A stretch of 64,000 nucleotides of DNA, from positions 218,879,982 through 218,943,981 of the forward strand of contig CP136063.1 of assembly GCA_032622095.1 (NCBI GenBank), in the 5' to 3' direction. This document shows positions 1 through 10,040 of the stretch, one piece after another. Each line of letters starts with the position of its first letter. The stretch's first letter is position 1. The notes below the pieces were generated by a model. That model was not told the DNA's origin and made no database searches. It was given only the letters and a program-made list of their open reading frames with translations. Origin of the DNA: Siphonodentalium dalli (taxonomy: Eukaryota; Mollusca; Scaphopoda; Gadilida; Siphonodentaliidae). The position numbers were made by a program, and so were the translations under genes.

Positions 1-463
1 TCTGATTCATGATAATTTGTGTTCACAGTAACTATACACGTTGTCATGGACGCTCTATCGAAAATTGGACAAATGAAAAACGCGGCACGAACTTTGAGTG
101 TTCAGTCGAGCGTTACAAAAACATGAATACGGCTGAAATGAACAGACATAAGTATAGTATATTGTCTGTAAGAGGCAGAAACATGCAATATAGAGATCAA
201 CTACTTGTTCAAATGTGTCTAGCATTTAGTTATCAAGTTGTTTTTTCACTGAAATTCTAATGGAATTTGAAATCGCGTCATCCGGGGACGTCATGTGGGG
301 CGACGGTTATAGACTCACCCATTTTTCTTAAAGTGTCACTACGCGATGTGACTCGTCTACTTAAACGTCTATACACTGATATAGATCAGGTCACGCGCTA
401 GCCTCTCGACCAATCAAATGTCCGCATTTCGACGAAAACGAAAGTAGTTGTAATTATATATAT
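1..463. other. Non-coding, nothing recognised
   Basis: Short ORFs only, with no domain signature or splice-framed exon. I see no feature here. Confidence 0.5.
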
Positions 464-880
464 ACCAATGTAATAGTATCGTATATCTTAAGTTATCTCA
501 CCAGAGAAGAAAACATGCATAGTATAACGTAGAAGGAACGAATGGAAAGAGTTCGAGTTGAAGAGATATAGAATACACCCAAAGTAGCCGAGAATACCAA
601 ATGTTCACCGCGAGTAAAATGAGGTTTTAACCACGAGCGTTTTCTCGAATGATTAAAACCACAATACGAGTGGTGATTTTATTTTACTCCCGGCTACTAT
701 GCGTGTATTTTATTTATGCCATAATTATTATTCTTGATTTTTTTCCTGCGAATTCAACTACCCCGCTGTTTACTTTGAATGTGTACCCACACAGAGAGAC
801 ACAAACACGACATGTGCGTCACGCGTAGTGCTACACGCCTTTACGTCATGGCGTCAGCATGTTTCTGAACGATCAGTCAC
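464..880. repeat. Interspersed repeat R1, uninterrupted copy
   Basis: The same sequence occurs at about 16,322-16,505 (and its duplicate at 21,973-22,156) and continues at 26,134-26,385, where it is split by a TTAA element. This copy is continuous and has TTAA at about 635, so it serves as the empty-site reference for that insertion. Family not recognised; no coding capacity seen. Confidence 0.75.
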
Positions 881-1610
881 TTGGAAGTACCATTCATATG
901 TTTCCTAGTTCATATAGCATTAGCAAGCTACAATTCTACAATTGATGGAAATGCAGGCAATTTTCCGTATATCTAATGTATATTATGACAACTTCCAATT
1001 TTAAATGAATGTGACATAAGGAATATTTTGCTAACTACGATGTAGTTCTACTATGAGTAAACGTTCAACGATGTAGTTCTATACTATGGGTATAAACGTT
1101 TAACACATGAAATTACGCTTGGACATTTACAACCACGGTAGAAATGTATACCCACAGTGAAGCTGTATACCCACAATAGGGTATAAAGCAGGGGGGGGGG
1201 TCGGAAAAAATTGCAACATATAGGGCCTAGGGGTGGGTCCCCCGCGGCCCGACCATTTTTTTTAAATCCATTTTTTTCACCGATACAAGAAATTTGAGTT
1301 TGGCTTTGCTGTCTTCAGTGGCCACTTAAGAACATAATAGGTATAAGCTATTGGTTTTATTTGCTTTGAAACTCATTATTTCTGTTTTAATTTTAGTGGG
1401 CGTGGCACATAAAAAGGGACAAAATTTGCAAGTGTAACTAAGGCCATTTTCAGCGTGATATGTTTTTACTTTTGACCGACCCCCCCCCCCCCCCCCCCCC
1501 CCCCCCCTGTATAAAGATGAATTTTACAAAATTACAATTGTGGTATAATACAGGTTGCTGTAGCTAGGCATGGAGGCCCGAATGCTCCTATATATATGAA
1601 CCTTATATAA
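881..1610. other. AT-rich non-coding stretch with a poly-C tract
   Basis: No gene. Contains short direct repeats around 1,040-1,090 and a run of 27 C at about 1,481-1,507. The segment at about 1,540-1,760 recurs imperfectly at about 2,020-2,150, so the left part of this region is locally duplicated. Confidence 0.6.
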
Positions 1611-2700
1611 GGGTCCGTTCATACGTTCGCAAGTTTGCACAACATTTTTTTTTTTGCAGGCATTTTCTCATAGAAAAACCTATGTTGCCATATAATGAAA
1701 TGTATGAATTTAAAAGATGGGCACAGTATAACGGATAAATATAATGCTGAAATAAAATCATTTTGACTTGACTAGAACATTTAGAAAATGTCCTAATTAT
1801 CATATTAGACCGTATACAGATAGCACGATATTGTCGATATTATATGTTATTATACTATATGTATAAACGTTTAAGTATTAAATTGTGTTAGAACATTTAC
1901 ACCCACAGTAGAAATTTATACCCACAGTAGGAAGCTGTGTACCCACAGTAGGGTGTGAAGATGAAGTTTAAACAATAAGTGTTATACACACAATAGAATA
2001 GGCAATTATGGTATAAAACAGGTTGGTCTAACTAGGTCTGGAGCCCTGAATTCTCCTCTATATGAACCTTATATAAGGGTCCGATTTTTTTGCAGTATAT
2101 TTTCTCATAGAAAACCCTACGTTGCCAGAAAATGAAATGCAACATGAATTTAAACTGCATATTTATCAAAGATAACTTCATGAGAAGTAACATTTCGGTA
2201 GTTAGGTAATGGTGCTAATAACACATTGCCTTAAAATACCTGTATGATTGGGAGATAATGGTGCTAATAATACATTGCATTAAAATACCTGTATGATTGG
2301 GAGATAATGGTGCTAATAATACATTGCATTAAAATACCTGTATGATTGGGAGATAATGGTGCTAATAATACATTGCCTTAAAATACCTGTATGATTGGGA
2401 GATAATGGTGCTAATAATACATTGCATTAAAATACCTGTATGATTGGGAGATAATGGTGCTAATAATATATTGCCTTAAAATACCTGTATGATTGGCAGA
2501 TAATTGCACGATATTTGCAGGTACATTTCGATAGCACCGCTACTGGTGGAACAAAGGAGTGTTTACTTCTCATGTAGTTAGCTGTGGTGCCAATGTATTT
2601 TATGAGCATTTTTGTATTCGGTTTCTGGCTAATTGTAACTTTATTTACTGAAATGTCTGCGAATCAATTCATGGCAAATTTGCGAGTGTATGAACGGACC
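1611..2700. repeat. Composite repeat with inverted ends (GGTCCGTTCATAC)
   Basis: The left end reads GGGTCCGTTCATACGTTCGC and the right end at about 2,674-2,700 is its imperfect reverse complement (GTATGAACGGACC). The right-hand ~200 bp recurs at about 27,381-27,579 and, more diverged, at about 52,420-52,640. It looks like a MITE-type family. Target-site duplications could not be resolved. Confidence 0.5.
2205..2505. repeat. 49-bp minisatellite, about 6 copies
   Basis: The unit, containing GATAATGGTGCTAATAATAC, repeats at a constant 49-bp step (the GGG before AGATAATGG falls at 2,250, 2,299, and so on). The copies are nearly identical, differing mainly at CATT/CCTT. There are no unique spacers, so it is not a CRISPR-like array. 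Confidence 0.9.
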
Positions 2701-3321
2701 ATGATAACACAACTTTCATATTGTTACAGTCGCTTACCTTCGGACCCTAGAGCAAAAAACGAAGCAATAAAAACGATTATTAATTTCATCCATTCCATCT
2801 TGGGTGTGATATCGGACCGATGACGGTCTAACACACGTTGTATTTATACTTCTACTATAAAACAAGTCTAGACACCCTCAGGGTGTTCCAAGGGAGCGTA
2901 GTGTTAATCAGTGTGTTCATAGGGAGCGTAATGTTAATCGCATTAATCCGCTGATTCAATGCAGGCGTTTTGAGAGAGATATTCACCTTTACGCCTCGGT
3001 AAAACTATATAGATATTTCGGAAGGGATTTTCTGCAACAATTCCACATTGTATACAGTCAACTAAAGGTAATCGCAGGCCTTTTGTTGGTCATGAACATG
3101 TATGTACACGTCAGATAGGGGTCACATGAAACGTGAATATAATTACACTCCCGGATGACATCCCCGGAAGGGCGACTTAATTGTATTCAATGATTCTTTT
3201 CGGCTTTTGGCGGCCATGCCTATAATCTCATATGAAATTGTTGTTTTCTAAATATAATCTAATAATGGGAATTAAACTCATGACACTGTATTATGATGGG
3301 AGCCATGGGGTCAGTGCTTAA

Positions 3322-4180
3322 CACGTTCACTGCCAATGTTTCCATGGGGACTGCTACTACGAGTTAACTCGTAGTATAATGTTCATACCACATAAATAAT
3401 AACACAAACCGCAAGCAATGTTGGTGTATGCGCCAATACATGCCAACGATCCCATTGATCGATTGTATATGTATAATTACGATGGCTTGAGATAAAACGA
3501 TTCCTACAGCCCGAACAAGGGGTGGGGTCCAGTTAGAAATCTTGGTAGGATACTCCAATTCACCAGGACCTCTTTTGTACGTCTCTGAACCATGATATAC
3601 ATGTGCAACTAGACCATTCGCGGACACATTGTGTATATATAAAGGAATGATCGTGCTTTATACAATTGTTTTCGATCAAATCCGGGTCAAATGAAAGATG
3701 AAACAATTTATAAAGCTCCTACGAGATAACTCGTAGCAGGCACCTGGGATTAAACTCACCAGTGGTCATCGCTGGTGCCAGCTACGAGTTATCTCGTAGG
3801 TAAATACATATGTTTTTTGACGTCTTATTCGACGTAGTCTGTACCAATTATTATATATCAATTCATTTACCATGTCTTTCATACGATATGCTTGTACATG
3901 TACAGCACTCTTCGTCATCTAAGATACTGACAACATAATTGTATGTACCTACGAGATAACTCGTAGCTGGCACCAGGGATGAAACACTAATAAATTCCGT
4001 CCCAGTTGCCGACTACGAGTTATCTCGTAGTAGCCTTATAACATGTTTCAGCATCATATGACACGTATTGGTCGAACCATTACTCATACATACGTAAAAT
4101 ATCATCTACTATCGGCAAAACATCAAATCCCATGTTGCCATACGGGATGGAATTACCCATTGGTTTTGGCAGTGAACATG
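3322..4180. mobile_element. Non-autonomous TTAA (piggyBac-like) element with internal palindromes
   Basis: Flanked by TTAA at 3,318-3,321 and 4,181-4,184. The left end CACGTTCACTGCCAA is matched by the inverted right end TTGGCAGTGAACATG (one mismatch). The segmental paralog near 30,388 reads straight through without it. No transposase ORF. It carries five near-palindromes with CTACGAG/CTCGTAG arms at about 3,357, 3,719, 3,782, 3,951 and 4,013. TTAA targets and GTTCACTGCC-like ends are typical of piggyBac-superfamily MITEs; that assignment is inferred. Confidence 0.75.
3718..3800. repeat. ~83-bp palindromic unit
   Basis: Two CTACGAG..CTCGTAG hairpins with ATAA and TTAT spacers sit in inverted orientation at the ends, with inner inverted sequence GGCACC/GGTGCC, so the unit is symmetrical at two scales. 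A second such unit lies at about 3,949-4,031. Confidence 0.75.
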
Positions 4181-4380
4181 TTAAGGCCTATTTTCACTTT
4201 TTTAATTGTATATTCTGTACTTTATGAAAGAAATAGTAAAGTCATATGGCGGTTTGCGCCCCAAAATACATCTAATAATATTCGCTTTTTAATTTTTCCC
4301 GGTATCGTAAAAGGTCGATAAATAAATATACTTGAACTAACGTTCTACGGGTATTACATAAAGACACGGTGGAGTAATAT

Positions 4381-4853
4381 AACTCTAAACGCGATATTTG
4401 GTTCCCAAAATAAATTGTACCGTATGGACCAAAACTAAACGTTCAGTGTTAGTTGACTCCTGATATGGTAGAAATAAAGAGCCTTTGTTTCACTTCTGTG
4501 CGAAACATTAAAAACAGCAGGAAAGTGGGTGTGTCATCAAATATTGTTCAGAGCATATGAAGTCGGTATTTATAACATAATTATATCTTTTTGAATGTAT
4601 TAAACACGTAACGGTGTTTTCCTCGATTCCTTCAGATAAGCCAAACCAGGCGAAAATGACAACTTTAGAGAAAGAAAGGTACTTGTCTTAACAACATAAG
4701 TTTGCCCTACCTGCATTATATCAGGACCCATCATCAAAAGGAAATAAATACATTTTGCTTAAACCACTGATTTTGTTGTGAGAATATCGGAGAATAAACA
4801 TAACAGCGTGTTAGATGATGTGAGATGCGATCGAACACATGACAATGCTTAAG
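4381..4853. other. Non-coding, nothing recognised
   Basis: No ORF of note, no repeat structure that I can see. Confidence 0.4.
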
Positions 4854-5382
4854 GACCTCAATGATATGATCGTGAATGAGTATTGATATACCCCACTAAA
4901 CTTTGACAAACACCAGTAATGGTGTGTAGATAATTTACATATCTCTCTTATATATTTTGATACAATCTATCTAATTTACATATCTCTCTTATATATTTTG
5001 ATACAATCTTTCTGTCTATCTGTCTGTCTGTCCTTTATAGAAATCTACGATTCTCGACCGATCGGGACCAAACTTCCTATCTCGGGGTAAAATCCCACGG
5101 ACACGGTCGTTGTCGCGTTTTGGAGAAGCTCCGAGCACCGCTTCTCCCTTCCCAGTCACAAAAAACGGCACCGTGGGGGTTAACACACCGACGCTCCTTA
5201 TATCTTCCATATTGGGAGATTTAACCGGTTAACGCTCTTTATTGTCATCGACGTTTCTAAAAGATCACCTATGTGTACGAAACTACGGATGCAAAACGCA
5301 CTGGAACGGCGAAATGCATTTATCTTGAACTGGTACAAATGTTTCTTATATAGCCCGGAAAACGTCGGGCTCATCGGCTAGT
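4854..5382 (+). mobile_element. Helentron-like unit 1
   Basis: Begins in CTCTTATATATTTTGAT followed by a TCTGTCTGTCTGTC tract, and ends in a hairpin (AGCCCG at 5,352-5,357 pairing with CGGGCT at 5,366-5,371) 11 nt before a terminal CTAGT. A pyrimidine/TATATA start, a CTGTCTGTC lead-in and a short hairpin just before CTAGT are hallmarks I associate with non-autonomous Helentron/HINE elements. No Rep/helicase is present. The stretch 4,854-5,003 is repeated at 5,957-6,102. Confidence 0.55.
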
Positions 5383-5895
5383 CTCCTATATATTTTGATG
5401 ACCTCTGTCTGTCTGTATGTATATATGTATGTATGTCTGTATGTCCTTAATACAAATCTACGATTCTCGACCGATCGGGACGAAACTTGGTACGTGGGTG
5501 TAGTTTGACCAGGCGGTTGTCGTTGTCTTGTTGGCGAGCCCGTGCGACGCCCGTGCAGCGCATGCGGAGACGAGATCTCGGAAACGGGTGGAGCTATCGA
5601 CTTGAAATTTGCTATGTAAATGTATCTTGCGCCGTGTACAAATTTTATCGGGTCGCCGAGCACGTGCCACGCCAGCTTCGCGCATGCGCAGACGAGATCT
5701 CGGAAACGGGTGGAGCTATCGACTTGAAATTTGCTTTGTGAATGTATCATGCGCGGTTACAAATTTTATCGGGTCGCCTAGCCCGTGCGACGCCAGCTTC
5801 GCGCATGCGCAGACCAGATCTCGGAAACGGGTGGAGCCATCGCCTTGAAATTTGGTTTTTGAATAGCCCGGACAACGTCGGGCTCATCGTCTAGT
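5383..5895 (+). mobile_element. Helentron-like unit 2 with internal ~121-bp tandem repeat
   Basis: Starts CTCCTATATATTTTGAT directly after unit 1 and ends in the same AGCCCG..CGGGCT hairpin before CTAGT at 5,891-5,895. Inside, a ~121-bp block (containing GAGATCTCGGAAACGGGTGG) is repeated about three times at 5,530-5,865. The overlapping ORFs here on both strands are by-products of this repeat and I do not annotate them. Confidence 0.55.
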
Positions 5896-5899
5896 CTTC

Positions 5900-6499
5900 T
5901 CTCCTATATATTTTGATACAATCTGTATTCGAGAGATAACCCACATCCTCCGGACCTCAATGATATGATCGTGAATGAGTATTGATATACCCCACTAAAC
6001 TTTGACAAACACCAGTAATGATGTGTAGATAATTTACATATCTCTCTTATATATTTTGATACAATCTATCTAATTTACATATCTCTCTTATATATTTCTG
6101 TATGTCATTTATAGAATCGAAAACGGCTGCGCGGATCGAGCTCAAATTTCGTATATGAGGGTAAAAAATCACGTGGATGGTCAACGTCGCATTTTGGACA
6201 AGCCATGAGCACTCATTCTCCACTCCCAATCATCAAAATCACCCCAAACGGCACTTCCGGGGTTAAGGCATCAACGATCTTTATATTGACCATATTCGGA
6301 GTTGTTAACCGACTAACGCTCTTTATTGCCATCGGCGTTGCTAAACGGTGACCCATGCGTACGAAACTACGGACGCAAAACGCGGAATGCAATTATTTCG
6401 ATTAAAAAGGCAGAATGGGTTGTGGCGGAAACGGGTGGAGCTATCGACTTGAAATTTGGTTTTTGAATAGCACGGACAACGTCGGGCTCATTGGCTAGT
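5900..6499 (+). mobile_element. Helentron-like unit 3 (rearranged)
   Basis: Another start motif at about 5,900, a repeat of the 4,854-5,003 sequence at 5,957-6,102, and a terminus with GTCGGGCTCATTGGCTAGT ending at 6,499. The hairpin arm has one substitution (AGCACG). Confidence 0.5.
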
Positions 6500-6500
6500 C

Positions 6501-7484
6501 TACTATATATTTTGAGAACTCCGTATATATGTGTGTATATATGTGTGTATATATGTGGGTACGTCATAGAATCGAAAACGGCTGGTCGGATCGAGCTCAA
6601 ATTTAGTATATAAGTGTAAAAACACACGGGGTTCGTCAAATCGCATTTTGGACGAGCTATGAGCACTCATTGACCCTTAAAGTGCGACCTTCGTTCGGTA
6701 CAATGGGTTTCGCTATCGATTCGCTCGCCATCCAAGAGGCGTAACTCTACATTTTGTTATATCTGTATATGTATATTTTTATATCCATATTGACTCAAAT
6801 TGCTAAACCAGTTGAGGCCAAAACTTGCTAATACCTTCCAAAATATAGAATTTACAATTTCGGATATATTCATTTTTTGTTACGGCTGAAAATCTTAGTC
6901 TATTTTCGACACCTTCATATTTTAAAGCTATAAATGTCCACCCCTCAATTAGTGCTAACTCGCGCAGACTTATCTGGCTGGTGAAACTTCAGTAAATACG
7001 AGGCGGTGTGATACGTCCCCGAATCTGCCTTGTCCTTTGACCATGTCGTAAAGGTCGGGTATCAGCAACAACGAGAAAATATTTAGTTAAAATTACTAAA
7101 TACACACAATGCTATTTTCGCTTTACGGCAATGTGAGAATCCTCGGGTGGCTCACAAGCCGTGAATGCCAACAACAACCACATTGTTGGCATACCTCTTT
7201 TAGGGACGGGTATCATAATTCCTCTTGATTAAAAAGACAGAATTAACTCATTCAAAAATGCGTGTTGTGTGATTCTTATGTCTGTCGTTCCTAGGAACGG
7301 GGGGGGGGGGAATTTTCATCAGGTCAGTTTGTTCCGCCCGATGTACCTTAAATCATACCTGTTTTAGAGACGGGTACCATAATTTCTCTTCATTAAAAAG
7401 GCACAATTAACTCATTGGAAAAAAAAATGGAAAAAAATGTCATGTTTCTGACGAACGCCGCCAGTGGCGGGCACATCGGCTAGT
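6501..7484 (+). mobile_element. Helentron-like unit 4
   Basis: Starts TACTATATATTTTGAGAAC after unit 3. The terminus at 7,467-7,484 has a CGGGCACATCGGCTAGT-type end. No coding capacity; a poly-G run lies at about 7,300-7,310. The right boundary rests on the CTAGT motif only. Confidence 0.45.
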
Positions 7485-7504
7485 ATATTATAAATCGGGT
7501 ATCT

Positions 7505-8606
7505 GGAGAAGTCGGCCCAAAACAAAGTCGGCCCCAGAGAAGTCGGCCCAGAGCGGTCGGCCCCAAGAGAAGTCGGCCGGGTAAATTAAAGATTGGTCAA
7601 GAGAAGTCGGCCCCATTATTATTTACTGCTTGTTAATGCCTGTGGCACAACAGATATGCTTTTATAGTTTATGGCCGCGACGTATACATTACGCATATGA
7701 GACCGACATTTCGCCACATGGTGTCAAAATGGATTATATCACCTCGTGGCATTCCATTTTATGTGACCATGTTTTCACCACATGGTGTCAAAGGGGATTA
7801 ATTTATATCACCTCCTATAGCAATCCATTTGCTTATCGCGCACTGTCATGGCTTTTCGCCGATATGTCGATAGGGTTCGTTAAAGGAGAATTTAAGACAC
7901 AGGAAATATAGTGTTACATCGATGTTTTCGTATAAAAATCAACTTATTAGAAAACTCCCATTACCATTTATCCGGGCTTTGGACCGGCTCATCAATAGTT
8001 TGATGAGGCTGGTTTAAATTTTTGTTTTTTTTCATTTATTTTAATTTAAAAAAAAAAATTAATTGTTGTTTGTTTTCTTTTTACGTAATTTTGTGAAATA
8101 TAATTTAAACAATATTTAAAAACGATTCTGGTGCTGCTGGTGGTGGTGGTGGTGGTGGTCCCATCAAGACTGAAATCCGTTTTAATCGGATGGTGTATAT
8201 GCCTGACGTTGTCGACGAACACGCTTAGAGGGCAAATCATACGACACAAGGTATTAGACCAGATACGAACCTTCACACTTAGTCAGCCAATTAATCTAAT
8301 GGCCTAGCCAATTAATCTAATGGCCTAAACAATGTCCTGTCATAATTATAATGGGCGTCGCGCCTGAGGGATTTCCACACGGAAGCAGTCAGCGATAAAG
8401 ATAAACATTAAGTCATATAGTGTTAAACGAGGTTTCCGTGACACCTGATATATGTTACTCAATTGAGTAAACATGTCACTAACTAATGTTAATAGCTGGG
8501 CCGACTTCGTACGGGGCCGACTTCTCCTGGGCCGACTTCTCCGGGGCCGACTTTGTTTTGGGCCGACTTCATAACGGGGCAGACTTCGTAGCGGGCCGAC
8601 TTCTCC
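7505..8606. mobile_element. Foldback element with arms of degenerate AGAAGTCGGCCC repeats
   Basis: The left arm (7,505-7,605) consists of irregularly spaced AGAAGTCGGCCC/CAAAGTCGGCCCC units. The right arm (about 8,498-8,606) has the reverse complements (GGGCCGACTTCTCC). The two outermost units match as inverted termini. The interior of ~880 bp has no ORF of note, a (GGT)n run at about 8,141-8,158 and A/T runs near 8,040. No target duplication is obvious. Superfamily not recognised. Confidence 0.7.
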
Positions 8607-8612
8607 TGTATT

Positions 8613-9720
8613 CGTAACTCGGACAGTCCATTCTAGTCACACAGCCGCGACGAGACGAAACCACGGTAAAGTATTGTATATATATGCTACCGTGCATGGA
8701 AACTATTGTAAGCTGCCCATTCACTAATATTAAACATGGTTCTGGTTTAGGGATAAGGGGACCCATCATGTTCATAAGAATTCACTCGCGCTTAGTATTC
8801 GTGATATTTTCCACATAATTATGCACCGTTGAATGGAGACAAATGTCTAATTGGTCAAAATAAATTATGAACAACAAAGAAACATCAGAATTATGGAAAA
8901 AAATGTGTGTCATCTGGTGCAAACAAGTTACCCAACTTCATGGTAACATTTACTAAATTTTATGGCAAATATTGGGGGTCCCCTGATCCTTTGGCCTGTA
9001 AAGATAATTTATTCACTTACAAAATAAATTCATGGTTTACTGTACTAAATGTATGGTGTTTTTGTTGTATTAGCATACCATTTGTTTGGGTTTACCATAA
9101 TTGTTGTTGTAAAACTACATAATCAAAGTAATCTAGCTTGGGTGAATATATACAATAGTACACGCATGATAAATATTATGGTTTTAATTGACCATGTATA
9201 GGTCTATACTAAAGGCATGCATCGGGCATGAAAAATATAGTACTACCGTAAATGTAGTTATCGTATAGTAAAACAATAAATTAAATTTAACTATATATGG
9301 TGAGTTGGGCGTTAATTAGTTCTCAACATGGTTTAGATAATCCGCGGTAAATAATAACCATGGTTATTGTAGTTAAACGATGGTTTTACTTTTGTTTAGT
9401 TGTGAGATTGATTACTTTTAGCACAAAAACTATAGATTATGAAAAAAACTATGATAACTCCAAACATGGTGTGCAAATACCACAGAGTCCATGGTAAAAC
9501 TATTCATGGTAAATTTAAACCATCGTTACTGTAGATAAACCATGTTGTGAGATTCATTGCGTTCATCAAATTTCTACCACAAAATAAATGGTAAACTCAA
9601 AAATGGTAAGCAAATACCACAAAATTACCATGGTAACCTGTGATAACTATGGGAAAACCATGCTTACCATATACAGTAAACCATGGCAATTTGTTATATA
9701 AGTGGGTTAATAAAGAGCGT
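8613..9720. repeat. Degenerate CCATGG/ATGGTAAA-rich region
   Basis: Non-coding. From about 8,900 to 9,690 the motifs ACCATGGT, CATGGTAAA and ACCACA recur on both strands at irregular spacing, giving many small inverted repeats. It looks like an eroded repeat cluster. Confidence 0.45.
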
Positions 9721-9884
9721 CGTTCTTATCGCTATGCAGATCATCTCATGATCATCTACTCTGGCTGTGCCATATCATGATCATAATCCATCAGTTCAAA
9801 ACCGGGGACATTTTCGATGTTCTGATAGGGAAGGTTTTATCATTAAAAACAGTGCATGTAATATATATATTTCTTAGTTAATGC

Positions 9885-10040
9885 ATGTTCCTTAATAATG
9901 TATTTCTCTACAGGTGAAGATCCCATCTAGAAACTTAGGAGACTTTCGTGAGCCGATTTTGCTTTCAGTCGCATACAGTCATATTATCTTTCCCAGTAAT
10001 CAATTGAATGTTTATTGCGATATCGACTGATACGTTCCAC
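9885..10040. repeat. Relative of the small element nested at 27,721-27,956
   Basis: Shares the TTCCTTAATAATGTA end, a GGTGAAGA-CCCA block, GAGCGATTTTGCTTT-like sequence and AATTGAATGTTTATTGCGA with 27,730-27,870. Only part of the element is recognisable here. Confidence 0.55.

Larger units (their letters stand above)
2345..4380. repeat. Segmental repeat P, copy 1
   Basis: Colinear with 27,345-30,580: matching blocks at 2,503-2,700/27,381-27,579, 2,690-3,300/29,061-30,360 and 4,185-4,380/30,388-30,580. The differences are discrete insertions: copy 1 alone has the TTAA element at 3,322-4,180, and copy 2 alone has the foldback and LINE tails. No gene is supported in it. Confidence 0.85.

Noticed and set aside
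1481-1507. 27-nt poly-C tract as a regulatory or quadruplex feature
   Set aside because: Single homopolymer in a decayed repeat region; similar G/C runs are scattered through the window. No supporting context.
2205-2505. Regular direct repeats resembling a CRISPR array
   Set aside because: Units abut with no unique spacers and the DNA is eukaryotic; it is a 49-bp minisatellite. The same holds for the 43-bp array at 56,285-56,632.
5346-5848. Overlapping 75-134-codon ORFs on both strands
   Set aside because: They follow the 121-bp tandem repeat of the Helentron-like unit and show no domain.
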